A stretch of 48,738 nucleotides of DNA from Candidatus Thioglobus sp. (GCA_028345955.1 JAOMEO010000001.1:1-48738), one strand, 5' to 3'. Counted from the stretch's first letter, positions 19,129 to 29,262 are shown. Numbers and translations are program-made. The notes: generated by a model from the sequence alone, not told the origin.

Positions 19129-20331
19129 TTAAACCCCGGATATATGCTCTTGTACACATTCACTGATAATATCAGAAAGTAGTGAACAGTCATCAAGCGA
19201 AAATGTTAACGGCAATCGTAAATCAAATAATCCTGAGAGGATTCTGTCAGAATTTTCTAGGTTTTGACGCTCGAAATATTTCCAACTTTTATGGTTACTG
19301 GTAAACCCAGTAGGCTCATCACTGCCAAACCATTTTATTTCCACGCCAAGTTGTTTATTGGCTTCTATAAATTTAATAGCTTTAGTGTTGGAAATTCCCG
19401 GCATTCTAAACTGAATAGAACTCCCAACATAGTACTCTTCGTCAGGACGCTCTGGCAGAACAACACCGGTAACTTTTTGAAGTTTTTGCTCAACAATTTG
19501 ATAGCGTTTGTTCCAGCGTTTAATATTTGCCTCCAGAGAATTTAACTGTGGGCGTAGAATCGCAGCTCTTAGGTTATCCATACGGCCTGAACAATTCGGG
19601 GTTTGTAATCGAATATCTGAAAAAACTTCCGCCTCCGGCGCAGCTCCATGTCTTTCATAAAACATATAGGAACCCGACAAGATAATTGCACGTGCCATAA
19701 ATTCTGCATTATCAGAAGTTATAAGTCCACCCTCTCCTGAGTTTAGATGTTTATAGGTCTGCGTACTAAAACAAGCGGCCAAGCCAAAATTACCACTTTT
19801 CTTTTTTCCCCACTTCGCACCCATAGTATGGGCACAATCCTCAATTAAAATCAAATTCTTCTCCCGCACAATACGCATTAACTTATTCATATCGACAATA
19901 TGGCCTCGCATGTGCGATAGTAGTAAAAAACGAGCGCCAGTTGAATTCGCCTTTTGTGCAAGATCGTCTAGATTAAGTACAAGATTTTCATTAATCTCTA
20001 CAAATATAGCGCTGCCTCCAGCATTGGAGATAGCTCCCGGTACTGGAGCCAGTGTATACATATTGGTTAATACATATTCACCAGACTCCAAGCCTGCTGC
20101 TTTTAGTGTAATACTGAGAGCATAACCACAAGATGAGCAAGCCAAACAGTAGCGACTACCCTGATAGTTGGCGTACTCTTGTTCTAGTAGCGAGACTTGT
20201 GAAAGTTCGTCTTCAATTGTATTGTATCGGTGTAACCTACCCGTCTTTAGTATTTCAGTGGCTGCATTGATCGCCTCTTGACTGATGGCCTCCTGTTGAG
20301 TAAATGGCCTGGTGAAAATTTTTCTATTCAT
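19129..20331 (-). CDS. DegT/DnrJ/EryC1/StrS-family PLP aminotransferase
   Basis: These enzymes transaminate keto-sugars or related carbonyl groups, usually in lipopolysaccharide, antibiotic or cofactor sugar synthesis. The 400 residues include the PLP-stacking region YCLACSSCGYAL, Asp165 in IEDCAH, and Lys194 in TYKHLNSGEGG, expected to form the Schiff base. No sugar dehydratase, epimerase or glycosyltransferase is adjacent, so the substrate is unknown. It is divergent from the lipid kinase gene and lies between the tmRNA-integrase pair and core genes, so it may be cargo of an old insertion. Confidence 0.88.
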   Translation of the reverse strand: MNRKIFTRPFTQQEAISQEAINAATEILKTGRLHRYNTIEDELSQVSLLEQEYANYQGSRYCLACSSCGYALSITLKAAGLESGEYVLTNMYTLAPVPGAISNAGGSAIFVEINENLVLNLDDLAQKANSTGARFLLLSHMRGHIVDMNKLMRIVREKNLILIEDCAHTMGAKWGKKKSGNFGLAACFSTQTYKHLNSGEGGLITSDNAEFMARAIILSGSYMFYERHGAAPEAEVFSDIRLQTPNCSGRMDNLRAAILRPQLNSLEANIKRWNKRYQIVEQKLQKVTGVVLPERPDEEYYVGSSIQFRMPGISNTKAIKFIEANKQLGVEIKWFGSDEPTGFTSNHKSWKYFERQNLENSDRILSGLFDLRLPLTFSLDDCSLLSDIISECVQEHISGV

Positions 20332-20408
20332 GTGATCTACTATTACTACTACTTCTCATAAAGGATAGATATATAACAATATTTTTAGTGATAGTATAAA
20401 CTCATAAA

Positions 20409-21356
20409 ATGCCCTCAATTCTCGTTATTTATAACCCAGTAGCTGGACGGGGTCGTGTTAAAAAGCATTGGCCAGAGGTACAACAAGGACTAATTGAAGC
20501 CGGTATTGAGTTTGATGTGGCTGCTACTTCTGCACCACTTGATGCGGTGAGGCTTGCTGAAAAAGCAGCAATGAAATATTCCACAGTAATCGCTGTTGGA
20601 GGAGATGGAACGGTTCATGAAGTTGTAAATGGGCTGCTACGTGCTTCAAACGAAGGTGAAACGATTGCTTTAGGTGTTGTGCCACTCGGAAATGGTGACG
20701 ATTTTGCCAAAATGATTCCACCACAAACTCTTATTGGTGGCAAAGTCTTTGACTGGCGTGTAGCGGTTGAGAAAATTGTTCAAGGACAGACAAAACTGTT
20801 TGACGTTGGACGCATGTCAGACTATCTATTGCGTTCAAAACAAAATAATAATCCACATTATTTTATGAATGGCATGGATATTGGCTTTGGCGCACAAGCC
20901 GCACTTAACTTTACAAAAGTGCCGAGTTTTCTTACCGGTATGGGAGCTTATCTTACCGCGATTATGAAGACGCTGATTAATTATCATATCCCAAAGATCA
21001 TTATTCAGATTGATGATCAGCCCGCTTTCGAGCAATCGACAACAATGACAGCGATTACCAATGGTCGCTGTTTTGGCAGTGGCTTTTGGGTTTGTCCTGA
21101 TGCCCAGGTAGATGACGGCTTACTTGATCTAATGGTGACACAGAGTATCGGTCGACTAAAAATCTTGCGTTTGATTCCAAAAATTATGAAGGGGACTCAT
21201 GTTAATGAGCCTATTCTGTGCAACTACAGAGCTCGCAGCATAGTAATAAAATCAGAGCAATCTTTAGTTGTTGAGGCTGACGGTGAAATACCTTACACTC
21301 AAACTCGACATCTTGAAGTGCAAATACTCGACAAGAAATTGCGTGTGATTGTTTAG
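20409..21356 (+). CDS. Diacylglycerol kinase-family lipid kinase (YegS/DgkB-like)
   Basis: The 315 residues show a DAGK catalytic domain. VIYNPVAGRGR at the start, the nucleotide loop VGGDGTVHEVVNGL and VPLGNGDDFAK are family signatures, and the C-terminal half (FGSGFWVCPDAQVDDGLLD) forms the beta-rich lid. Members phosphorylate diacylglycerol, phosphatidylglycerol or sphingoid lipids at the inner membrane. Substrate within the family cannot be assigned. Confidence 0.92.
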   Translation: MPSILVIYNPVAGRGRVKKHWPEVQQGLIEAGIEFDVAATSAPLDAVRLAEKAAMKYSTVIAVGGDGTVHEVVNGLLRASNEGETIALGVVPLGNGDDFAKMIPPQTLIGGKVFDWRVAVEKIVQGQTKLFDVGRMSDYLLRSKQNNNPHYFMNGMDIGFGAQAALNFTKVPSFLTGMGAYLTAIMKTLINYHIPKIIIQIDDQPAFEQSTTMTAITNGRCFGSGFWVCPDAQVDDGLLDLMVTQSIGRLKILRLIPKIMKGTHVNEPILCNYRARSIVIKSEQSLVVEADGEIPYTQTRHLEVQILDKKLRVIV

Positions 21357-21382
21357 TAATCTATTTATTTATGGAATTAAAA

Positions 21383-21733
21383 TTAGCTTCCTTTACCTGG
21401 CTTTTCAGAAAATAAATGCATCTTGCCATCTGGAAAATTATCTGGGTGATATTTTTCATGTTCTGGATCTGGATTGCCATTTTCTGTAATAACTGGCCAC
21501 ATCATCTCAGTACTATATTTTCTGTTGAACTCTAACCACTTAGCGGCAGCTGGATCGGTATCAGGCAATATAGCTTCAACCGGACATTCCGGCACACATA
21601 CATCACAATCTATACATTCTTCTGGGTTAATAACCAGCATATTTTCGCCTTCGTGGAAACAATCTACTGGACATACATCAACACAATCTAAGTGCTTACA
21701 TTTGATACAACTATCGTTTACTATATAGGCCAT
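21383..21733 (-). CDS. fdxA: Seven-iron ferredoxin (3Fe-4S / 4Fe-4S)
   Basis: The 116-residue protein begins [20 protein letters not shown], with the FdxA arrangement C-x2-C-x4-C-x3-CP for the 3Fe-4S side and [12 protein letters not shown] for the 4Fe-4S side. A C-terminal extension of about 50 residues ([15 protein letters not shown]) is typical of the proteobacterial FdxA group. It is a low-potential electron carrier and a possible partner for Rnf or the sulfite reductase elsewhere in the window; that link is inference only. Confidence 0.95.
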   Translation of the reverse strand: MAYIVNDSCIKCKHLDCVDVCPVDCFHEGENMLVINPEECIDCDVCVPECPVEAILPDTDPAAAKWLEFNRKYSTEMMWPVITENGNPDPEHEKYHPDNFPDGKMHLFSEKPGKGS

Positions 21734-21781
21734 TTGACTTTTTATTAATAAATACTTTTTAAAATCTAGATTCTTTTTTTA

Positions 21782-22261
21782 CTATTCTACAGTTTTATCT
21801 TTCAACGATAGTGTGAGTTCAAACCTTGCAACGACATCAATCGATAGTGAAGGCACTATAGCTTCTATATTCATTTTGTAGTTATGTCTTTCACCGGTCT
21901 CAACAGCCTTTGCAACCAGCTTTCTTATGGCCATACCGTCGTCACAGTAGAAGTGAACATCACCTTCTGGTCGTTTTAGAAAATCGGCCTTGAAGTCTTT
22001 AAAAATAAGTTGAATTTTTCGTCCACTTTCCTTAATCGGATCCATTGCAAGGAATCCTCCCGTAACATCTGCGCCGATCGCCAACGCACCAAAATACATA
22101 CTCCCTAAATGGTTTTTCGTACGACGCCTTAACCGGATTACTACTTCTATTCTCTCATCTGTATGTTCGATCACTTTGGGTCTACAAAGCCAAATAAGTG
22201 GTACTTTTAATAAACCAAATTTACGAATCATCCAAGTGGTTTTTAATTTTCTTGAAAACAT
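21782..22261 (-). CDS. DUF4442 hotdog-fold protein, possible thioesterase
   Basis: The 159 residues match DUF4442, a hotdog-fold group related to PaaI-type acyl-CoA thioesterases. Visible are RLRRRTKNHLGSMYFGALAIGAD (helix and active-site region) and beta-strand pairs with IQLIFKDFKADFLKRPEGDV. The function of this family has not been shown. It lies on the same strand upstream of fdxA with a 48 bp gap, an association that may be incidental. Confidence 0.75.
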   Translation of the reverse strand: MFSRKLKTTWMIRKFGLLKVPLIWLCRPKVIEHTDERIEVVIRLRRRTKNHLGSMYFGALAIGADVTGGFLAMDPIKESGRKIQLIFKDFKADFLKRPEGDVHFYCDDGMAIRKLVAKAVETGERHNYKMNIEAIVPSLSIDVVARFELTLSLKDKTVE

Positions 22262-22318
22262 AAATTTAATTAGCTAGATTAACTATATATTTTAGAATAG
22301 ATTTATTAATCCCTAGAA

Positions 22319-23668
22319 TCAATATATGAAACTGCCATACCAATTTGGGTACACAACAATGGAGGCTAGTACAAGAACTTGTATAATGATAAAAGGAATT
22401 ACTCCTTTATAAATATCCGTTGTTTTGATACCTTTCGGAGCCACACCTTTTAAATAAAATAAGCTGAAGCCAAAGGGTGGAGTTAAAAAGGAAGTCTGCA
22501 AATTCATTGCAATTAAGATAGCAAACCAAATAGGGTTGATGCCAATAACTTCTGAAATAGGAACTAGTATTGGCACGATAATATAGGAAATTTCAACAAA
22601 ATCTATAAAGAATCCTAGAACCATTATAGATAGCATTGCCAAGATTATAAAACCCCATTTATCGCCCGGTAAGCTGAGCATAAATTGCTCTATCAATGCA
22701 TCAGCTCCAGTATAGGTAAATACCATAGAAAATGCAGTTGCGCCAATCAAAATAGCAAAAACCATTGCGGTTATTTTTACCGTTTCTTTGGAAGATTCCA
22801 TCAACATTGCAAATGAAAACTTTCTATATAGGAATGCTAGTATAACGGCACCTGTGCAACCAATCGCTGATGATTCTGTAGGGGTTGCAATACCTGCAAA
22901 AATAGAACCTAGAACGATAACAATTAATGACAAAGGCGGAATAATTGAAAATAATGCTGAAATGACTTGCTGTTTTTTACTCTCGCCTTCTTGCCTTTCA
23001 AGCTTAACTGCTGGACCGATTTGAGGGTTTATATACGAAGCTACTAAAATATAGACAACATAAGCTGCAACCAGAACTAGCCCAGGCATTAGTGCAGCTT
23101 TAAACAAGTCTCCAACAGGGACGTTAAAGACGTCTCCCAATATAATAAGGACAATTGAGGGTGGAATAATTTGTCCCAAAGTACCTGCGGCACAGATAGT
23201 ACCAGTTGATAGGTTTTTTGAATAATTGTACTTTAACATTACGGGCAAGGAAATAACACCCATGGCTACAACACTTGCTCCTACAACTCCAGTAGATGCT
23301 GCTAACAAAGATCCTACTAAAACGGTGCTGATAGCCAGGCCTCCTCTAATTTCGCCAAATAAATAACCCATTGATTCAAGTAGGCGCTCTGCTAATTTGG
23401 TTTTTTGGAGAATCAAGCCCATTAATATGAATAAAGGAATAGCCATCAAAATGGTGTTGTTCATAATGCTCCAAATACGGTGAGGCATCATCGCAAACAT
23501 CATCAAACCATTATCGATACCGTCGATTAATAACTCACCATCATTAAAAGCTTCGATAATGCCGGCAGCCATTCCAAAGAATACCGCCACGGCACCGAAA
23601 GTAAACGCAACTGGAAAGCCAATAAATAGCATTCCCAAACCGGTAAAAAACATCATCAGTCCGATCAT
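22319..23668 (-). CDS. dctM: TRAP transporter large permease subunit (DctM type)
   Basis: The 449-residue membrane protein has about 12 hydrophobic segments and DctM signatures: GFPVAFTFGA near the start, IPLFILMGLIL, ASTGVVGASVVAMGVISLP and the central IIPPSIVLIILGD. It forms the sodium-driven permease with the small subunit. The start overlaps the dctQ stop as ATGA. The substrate depends on the binding protein; see dctP. Confidence 0.96.
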   Translation of the reverse strand: MIGLMMFFTGLGMLFIGFPVAFTFGAVAVFFGMAAGIIEAFNDGELLIDGIDNGLMMFAMMPHRIWSIMNNTILMAIPLFILMGLILQKTKLAERLLESMGYLFGEIRGGLAISTVLVGSLLAASTGVVGASVVAMGVISLPVMLKYNYSKNLSTGTICAAGTLGQIIPPSIVLIILGDVFNVPVGDLFKAALMPGLVLVAAYVVYILVASYINPQIGPAVKLERQEGESKKQQVISALFSIIPPLSLIVIVLGSIFAGIATPTESSAIGCTGAVILAFLYRKFSFAMLMESSKETVKITAMVFAILIGATAFSMVFTYTGADALIEQFMLSLPGDKWGFIILAMLSIMVLGFFIDFVEISYIIVPILVPISEVIGINPIWFAILIAMNLQTSFLTPPFGFSLFYLKGVAPKGIKTTDIYKGVIPFIIIQVLVLASIVVYPNWYGSFIY

Positions 23669-24180
23669 GATTCAGGCCTTGAATTAAGTCTTTTTAAGTG
23701 GTTATAGTTACGTGCAAAATAGCCTGCTGACATGAATATTAAAATAAAAAACGCTGTTGGTATTAAGCCCTTGATAATAAACCGATAAGGCAAGCCACCC
23801 GGATCACCACTCTGCTCCATAAAAATGTAGGCCTCTTCAACAAAACCAAGCGAGCCGAATGCTACTAATAGGCTTAGTGGTAGCACAAATGTAATGACAC
23901 CAACCATATTGATGATGGCTTGCTTTTTGGCACTAAAATTTGCATACAAAATATCGACTCGTACATGACCTTCTTCACTCAGTGTATAAGATAATCCCAA
24001 CAATATAATCACTGAAAATAGGTGCCATTCCATTTCCTGTAAAGCAACGGAATTTGAGTTCAACAGGTAGCGATTCAAGGCATCAAAAGCAACATTGATC
24101 ATCATTATGATGAGCAGGAACGCAATAAAAATACCTAAGTATTTAGAAAATTTATTACAAACTGATTCAATCCATTGCAT
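23665..24180 (-). CDS. dctQ: TRAP transporter small permease subunit (DctQ type)
   Basis: The 171-residue protein has four membrane helices, with the family's NRYLLNSNSVALQEMEWHLF stretch between helices 1 and 2 and HVRVDILY after helix 2. A GTG three codons upstream (24189) is in frame; I favour ATG 24180. It sits between a terminator-like hairpin on its 5' side and dctM on its 3' side. Confidence 0.93.
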   Translation of the reverse strand: MQWIESVCNKFSKYLGIFIAFLLIIMMINVAFDALNRYLLNSNSVALQEMEWHLFSVIILLGLSYTLSEEGHVRVDILYANFSAKKQAIINMVGVITFVLPLSLLVAFGSLGFVEEAYIFMEQSGDPGGLPYRFIIKGLIPTAFFILIFMSAGYFARNYNHLKRLNSRPES

Positions 24181-24197
24181 AGATTTCACTCTTTATA

Positions 24198-24230
24198 AAA
24201 ATAAAAATGCCCGCGTTTATAGCGGGCATT
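24198..24230 (-). terminator. Terminator-like hairpin between dctP and dctQ
   Basis: AATGCCCGC (24206-24214) and GCGGGCATT (24222-24230) are a perfect 9-bp stem with a seven-base loop. On the minus strand, the direction of dctPQM, the stem is followed by TTTTTATTTTT. This is a Rho-independent terminator structure placed inside the operon. Partial read-through would give more binding protein than permease, a common pattern in uptake operons. Confidence 0.8.
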
Positions 24231-24251
24231 ATAAAACACATAAGATTCAAA

Positions 24252-25325
24252 TTATTCGAGATTGTCTTGCAAGTACAAATAATCTGACATCTTTGTCCAT
24301 TCTCGAGCCTTCGCCATAAATTCCGCTTGAGAGTCCATGATCTTTTTGAACATTGGATCCTTAGCAGAAGTTTCGGCTATAAGTCGAGCATTAACAGCCT
24401 TCATCTCAGCAATTACTTCTGGAGGGAATGACATAACTTTAATGTTAGGGTAATCCACTCCCATCTTAGACCAAGCTTCCGCACTCATGGCAAAGTTTTC
24501 CCAATACATACGTGCCTTGGAATCAACCATAGCTATCTCGACAATAGCTTGTAAATCAGCCGGTAACTCATTCCAAGCATCTTGGTTGATTAAGAATTGT
24601 AAGTCTGTTGCAGGCTCATGCCAACCAGTGTAATAATATGGTGCAACCTTATGAAAGCCCATATTAATATCCATACCTGGACCAACCCACTCAAGCGCAT
24701 CAATGGTTCCACGCTCTAGTGCAGTATATAACTCACCCGCAGGCAGGTTAGTTACCGCAACACCAAGTTCAGCCAATACTTCTCCGGCAAAACCAGGAAT
24801 TCGCATCTTCAGACCTTTAAGATCGTCAACAGAATTGATTTCCTTACGGAACCATCCACCCATCTGATTACCTGTACTACCACCTTGATACTGGTTAACT
24901 CCATGTTTGTCAAACACTTCTTTTGCAAGTGCTTCACCACCACCATAGTAGTACCAAGCGTCTTGCTCAGAAGTGGTCATACCGAAAGGCATGGTTGTAA
25001 ATGGCATAGTATTAATGTCCTTGCCTTTCCAATAGTAAGAAGCTGAATGACCCATTTCATACTGACCAGCTTTGACCATATCAAGTATGCCCAAGGCAGC
25101 TTTGTGTTTATTTTTATCATCAACACGAATTGTCATTCGACCTCCACTCATCGCTTCTACGTTATCAGCAAAACGTGTAACAGTCCATGCGAAAGGTGGT
25201 AAGCCAGCAGGCCATGTCATCGCCAGTTTCCACTTGATGACTTTATCTTCTGCAACAACTGAACTCGAAGTCGTAAAAACAACGAATGTTGCTATTATCA
25301 TAAATATCAATTTATTTCTAAACAT
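24252..25325 (-). CDS. dctP: TRAP transporter substrate-binding protein (DctP family)
   Basis: This is a periplasmic receptor of 357 residues with a signal peptide (MFRNKLIFMIIATFVVF..., likely cut after SSVVA). The mature protein shows the DctP core: KMRIPGFAGEVLAELGVA with the ligand-binding Arg, then ALEWVGPGMD and YYYTGWHEPA. This resembles the TakP branch that binds 2-oxo acids and similar small anions. The frame is open further upstream, but ATG 25325 has AGGAG nine bases before it. A sulfonate or hydroxy/oxo-acid ligand is plausible given the nearby HpsN-like gene; the ligand is not determined by sequence. Confidence 0.94.
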   Translation of the reverse strand: MFRNKLIFMIIATFVVFTTSSSVVAEDKVIKWKLAMTWPAGLPPFAWTVTRFADNVEAMSGGRMTIRVDDKNKHKAALGILDMVKAGQYEMGHSASYYWKGKDINTMPFTTMPFGMTTSEQDAWYYYGGGEALAKEVFDKHGVNQYQGGSTGNQMGGWFRKEINSVDDLKGLKMRIPGFAGEVLAELGVAVTNLPAGELYTALERGTIDALEWVGPGMDINMGFHKVAPYYYTGWHEPATDLQFLINQDAWNELPADLQAIVEIAMVDSKARMYWENFAMSAEAWSKMGVDYPNIKVMSFPPEVIAEMKAVNARLIAETSAKDPMFKKIMDSQAEFMAKAREWTKMSDYLYLQDNLE

Positions 25326-25424
25326 AATATATCTCCTCTTTTTATATCTAACAATAAATAAACTCTCAAGGATAGAAATAGAAAACCAAGAGAAAGCTCT
25401 TGTCATTTAATCTATTTTTTAATA

Positions 25425-25486
25425 GTTCAGCACTAGCTCGAAAACAAATACTAGATCGGTTATTTACCCTAGAGTGCTAAACCGAT
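25425..25486. repeat. Interleaved inverted repeats upstream of dctP
   Basis: GTTCAGCACT (25425-25434) matches the inverse of AGTGCTAAAC (25473-25482) at 9 of 10 positions. ATCGGTT (25455-25461) is the exact inverse of AACCGAT (25480-25486). The two pairs interlock, as in an H-type pseudoknot, or could be two overlapping operators. They lie 100-160 bp upstream of dctP, after the small secreted-protein gene. AGTGCTAAAC and AACCGAT share three bases, so both could not form fully at once. Confidence 0.4.
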
Positions 25487-25559
25487 TGTATACCTTCAAT
25501 GACTATTCGTCAAAATTAACATCCACATTTAAGTTAGGGATAACAAAATACACTGCAAA

Positions 25560-25949
25560 TTAAACAGCGTTATCTTCTAGAATGGTACAAGTTGCACTCA
25601 CTGCTGTTGCTGTCAATGCATCAACATCAGTAGAGGGCCACCTGAATACTTCGGCGAAATAAAAATCACCATAAGAATACTCAAAATTATCACCATAGAA
25701 TTGTTCTACATTATCAGAGAACTCTATTACATTAAAAGTACTACCTCTAAAATAATTGGCATCTAAACCAAACCTAATCATGTTTTCTGAATCTATTGTA
25801 AATTTAAATTTTTGAGGGATATAGTTAATAAGTTTCCCTTCCTTTAATTCTATGGCCTGAGTCATTTCACAATAATAGACATCACCAACTTTTGCAAAAC
25901 TTTGACTTGACAAGAAAGAAAGAAATAAGATTAGCAATGTTTTTTTCAT
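25560..25949 (-). CDS. Small secreted protein of unknown function
   Basis: I do not recognise this gene. From ATG 25949 it encodes 129 residues beginning MKKTLLILFLSFLSSQSFA, a clear signal peptide with cleavage expected after SFA. The mature part of about 110 residues is beta-rich and acidic, with two Cys (in YYCEMTQ and SATCTIL) near its ends that could form a disulfide across the domain. An upstream extension to 26027 is in frame but gives no sensible N-terminus. It lies between dctP and the dehydrogenase gene, oriented with dctP. Confidence 0.65.
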   Translation of the reverse strand: MKKTLLILFLSFLSSQSFAKVGDVYYCEMTQAIELKEGKLINYIPQKFKFTIDSENMIRFGLDANYFRGSTFNVIEFSDNVEQFYGDNFEYSYGDFYFAEVFRWPSTDVDALTATAVSATCTILEDNAV

Positions 25950-26105
25950 GATTTCATTAGTATTTTTGGTGAAATATACACTTTTAGAACAGTTATTACT
26001 AGTTTTAAATCTATATCCGATTAACATCTTCTTGGTAATTACAGATTAATGTATCATTAATATTTTTTCGGAAAATCAAGAACTTTTTCTGACTCACTTA
26101 CATGA

Positions 26106-27434
<1,329 letters not shown>

Positions 27435-27550
27435 GCTTAATAAATTCAAATTGACCGAAGAAATCTAGTAGATTGATTTGACTTAATAAGTATCGTTCTG
27501 TATTGTTAAATCACATAATCATTTCAATCTTTTATAAAGGGGATATTGTA

Positions 27551-28636
27551 ATGTCGTCATCTTTCGATCAATTTCGTCGTAGTGAACTTTTTAAACCTGC
27601 AATTTTGGTACCCGCCATAATTATGTTGATTTTTTCTTTGTTTAATTTGACCGCACCAGCAGACCCAGTGCGTACTGCTTCAGCTTTCAATCTTGGTGTC
27701 GTCAATCAAGATAAAGGTTTGACTTTTCCACCAATGAAATTAGCTACTATAGCGATGGATGAAATTTCAGGAAATCTACCTTTCACCGTCACGGAGCTTG
27801 ATAATCCTGAGATTGCACGTTCTGCACTTGAGGCAGGTGAGGTAGCCACTGTAATATTCTTCCCTGCAGACTTTTCTAAACTTGCGGTTGGTGACAAAAA
27901 TTTCAGTATTGAGATCTTGAATACACAGCATTTGACAGTTGCTGAAACACAAATGGCCTCGCAATTACCGATGATGATCCAGATGGCTCTTTCATCCGGT
28001 GTAGCAAATCTTCGACTTGCCATGTCTAAGGGTCAGATACCAAGCCTTGATCTTACAGTTACTGCAGATGTAGAAACTCTACATAAGGCAGAAAGTACAG
28101 CAACCCATCCAGCTCCTTTTGTAATGACTTTTACAAGTTGGCTTGCCGCTATGGTTGGAACAATACTGCTGTTCCTTGCAACTAGTAAAATGGCTAGAAT
28201 GAATCGCGCATACATCCGAACACTGGTTCCAGTAATGACAATGGGTTTGGCAAGTTTCGTTTTAGCACTAGTGGTAATCTTTACCACTTCACAATGGGGA
28301 CAGTTTATAGATATTTGGCTAAGTGTCTGGATAGTATCTCTCTGTCTTGTCTGGCTTTTCATTGGAATCTTTGAAATAGCCGGTCTTTGGTCTTTGGTTG
28401 TTATTCTTCCTGCAGTTTTTTACCAATCCGTTCTAGGTGGTTCAAGGGCTCCCGTTGCTGCTGCCCCAGATTGGTTACGAGAGATTGGTGAAATAATACC
28501 TTTTGACTCGATAGGTGCTGCATACAGAGGTGTTATGTATGATGCAGGTGGAAGCTTACCTTTTCTTTGGCTTTTAAGTGCAGCTCTGATTGGTATCATT
28601 TTAATTTGGAGTTCAGCAATTGTTAAAGGCAGATAG
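27551..28636 (+). CDS. ABC-2 / YhgE-like membrane protein
   Basis: The 361-residue protein has one N-terminal helix (SELFKPAILVPAIIMLIFSL), an extracytoplasmic domain of about 160 residues, then five to six helices from about residue 190. This matches ABC-2-type permease or YhgE/Pip-like proteins, in which VVNQDKGLTFPP is a typical first strand of the outer domain. No ATPase gene is adjacent. I chose ATG 27551 because GGGGATATT precedes it; an earlier start at 27503 would add 16 residues ahead of the helix. The substrate is unknown. Confidence 0.7.
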   Translation: MSSSFDQFRRSELFKPAILVPAIIMLIFSLFNLTAPADPVRTASAFNLGVVNQDKGLTFPPMKLATIAMDEISGNLPFTVTELDNPEIARSALEAGEVATVIFFPADFSKLAVGDKNFSIEILNTQHLTVAETQMASQLPMMIQMALSSGVANLRLAMSKGQIPSLDLTVTADVETLHKAESTATHPAPFVMTFTSWLAAMVGTILLFLATSKMARMNRAYIRTLVPVMTMGLASFVLALVVIFTTSQWGQFIDIWLSVWIVSLCLVWLFIGIFEIAGLWSLVVILPAVFYQSVLGGSRAPVAAAPDWLREIGEIIPFDSIGAAYRGVMYDAGGSLPFLWLLSAALIGIILIWSSAIVKGR

Positions 28637-28735
28637 TTAATAAAATTCTTTTTTTTTATCTATATACAGAAGAAAATTAAATTATAATGGCATTTCAGAA
28701 GAAATATCTAACAGTCTATTTATCAGGAGATAGGA

Positions 28736-29116
28736 ATGCCAGTAGTTCACAAACATCTCATTATAAGAGCTGAAACACGTAAAACACCCAATGACCAAAA
28801 ATGGGCTCATACATGGTTAACTGAATTAGTAAACAAGATTGGCATGCAAATATGTCAAGGCCCAATTACGACGTATCTGGATATTCCTGGTAATAGAGGT
28901 TTGACTGGTTTAGTTATTATTGAAACCTCTCATATCGCTTTACATTGTTGGGATGAAGAAGACCCAGGTTTAATACAGCTAGATGTATACACATGTGGCG
29001 ATTTCAATACAGATTTAATATTTGAAGAATTAATACAATTTGATCCTACCAAGATTGAATACAAATACCTTGATAGAGAAAAAGAATTAAAAGAAATTAA
29101 TGTTGATGAAGTTTAG
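28736..29116 (+). CDS. S-adenosylmethionine decarboxylase-like (SpeD/SpeH) pyruvoyl enzyme
   Basis: The 126 residues match the short bacterial AdoMet decarboxylase fold. The self-cleavage Ser that becomes the pyruvoyl group is Ser65, His70 matches the processing His, and Cys87 (VYTCG) matches the catalytic Cys. All are spaced much as in the T. maritima enzyme, with a two-residue insertion between His and Cys. The residue before Ser is Thr64 rather than the usual Glu. AGGAGATAGGA precedes the start. No spermidine synthase is adjacent. Some SpeD homologues have been repurposed as ornithine or arginine decarboxylases, so the substrate is uncertain. Neighbours are a GATase and an N-formylglutamate hydrolase-family gene. 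Confidence 0.82.
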   Translation: MPVVHKHLIIRAETRKTPNDQKWAHTWLTELVNKIGMQICQGPITTYLDIPGNRGLTGLVIIETSHIALHCWDEEDPGLIQLDVYTCGDFNTDLIFEELIQFDPTKIEYKYLDREKELKEINVDEV

Positions 29117-29262
29117 TATTTCAACCTAATTCAATTTGTCCTGAGACTTTTATATAACAAAATCTAATAGACTATTAATATAGAATAATATAATTACACT
29201 TACCTTCACTATTTTGTAGTCTTTGCTCTAGATTAAACACAATGACCATTAATCCATAAACT

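Noticed and set aside
27461-27480. Dyad AATCTAGTAGATT after the HpsN-like gene as terminator
   Set aside because: The stem is short with a single-base centre and no T-run follows, so it does not form a terminator.
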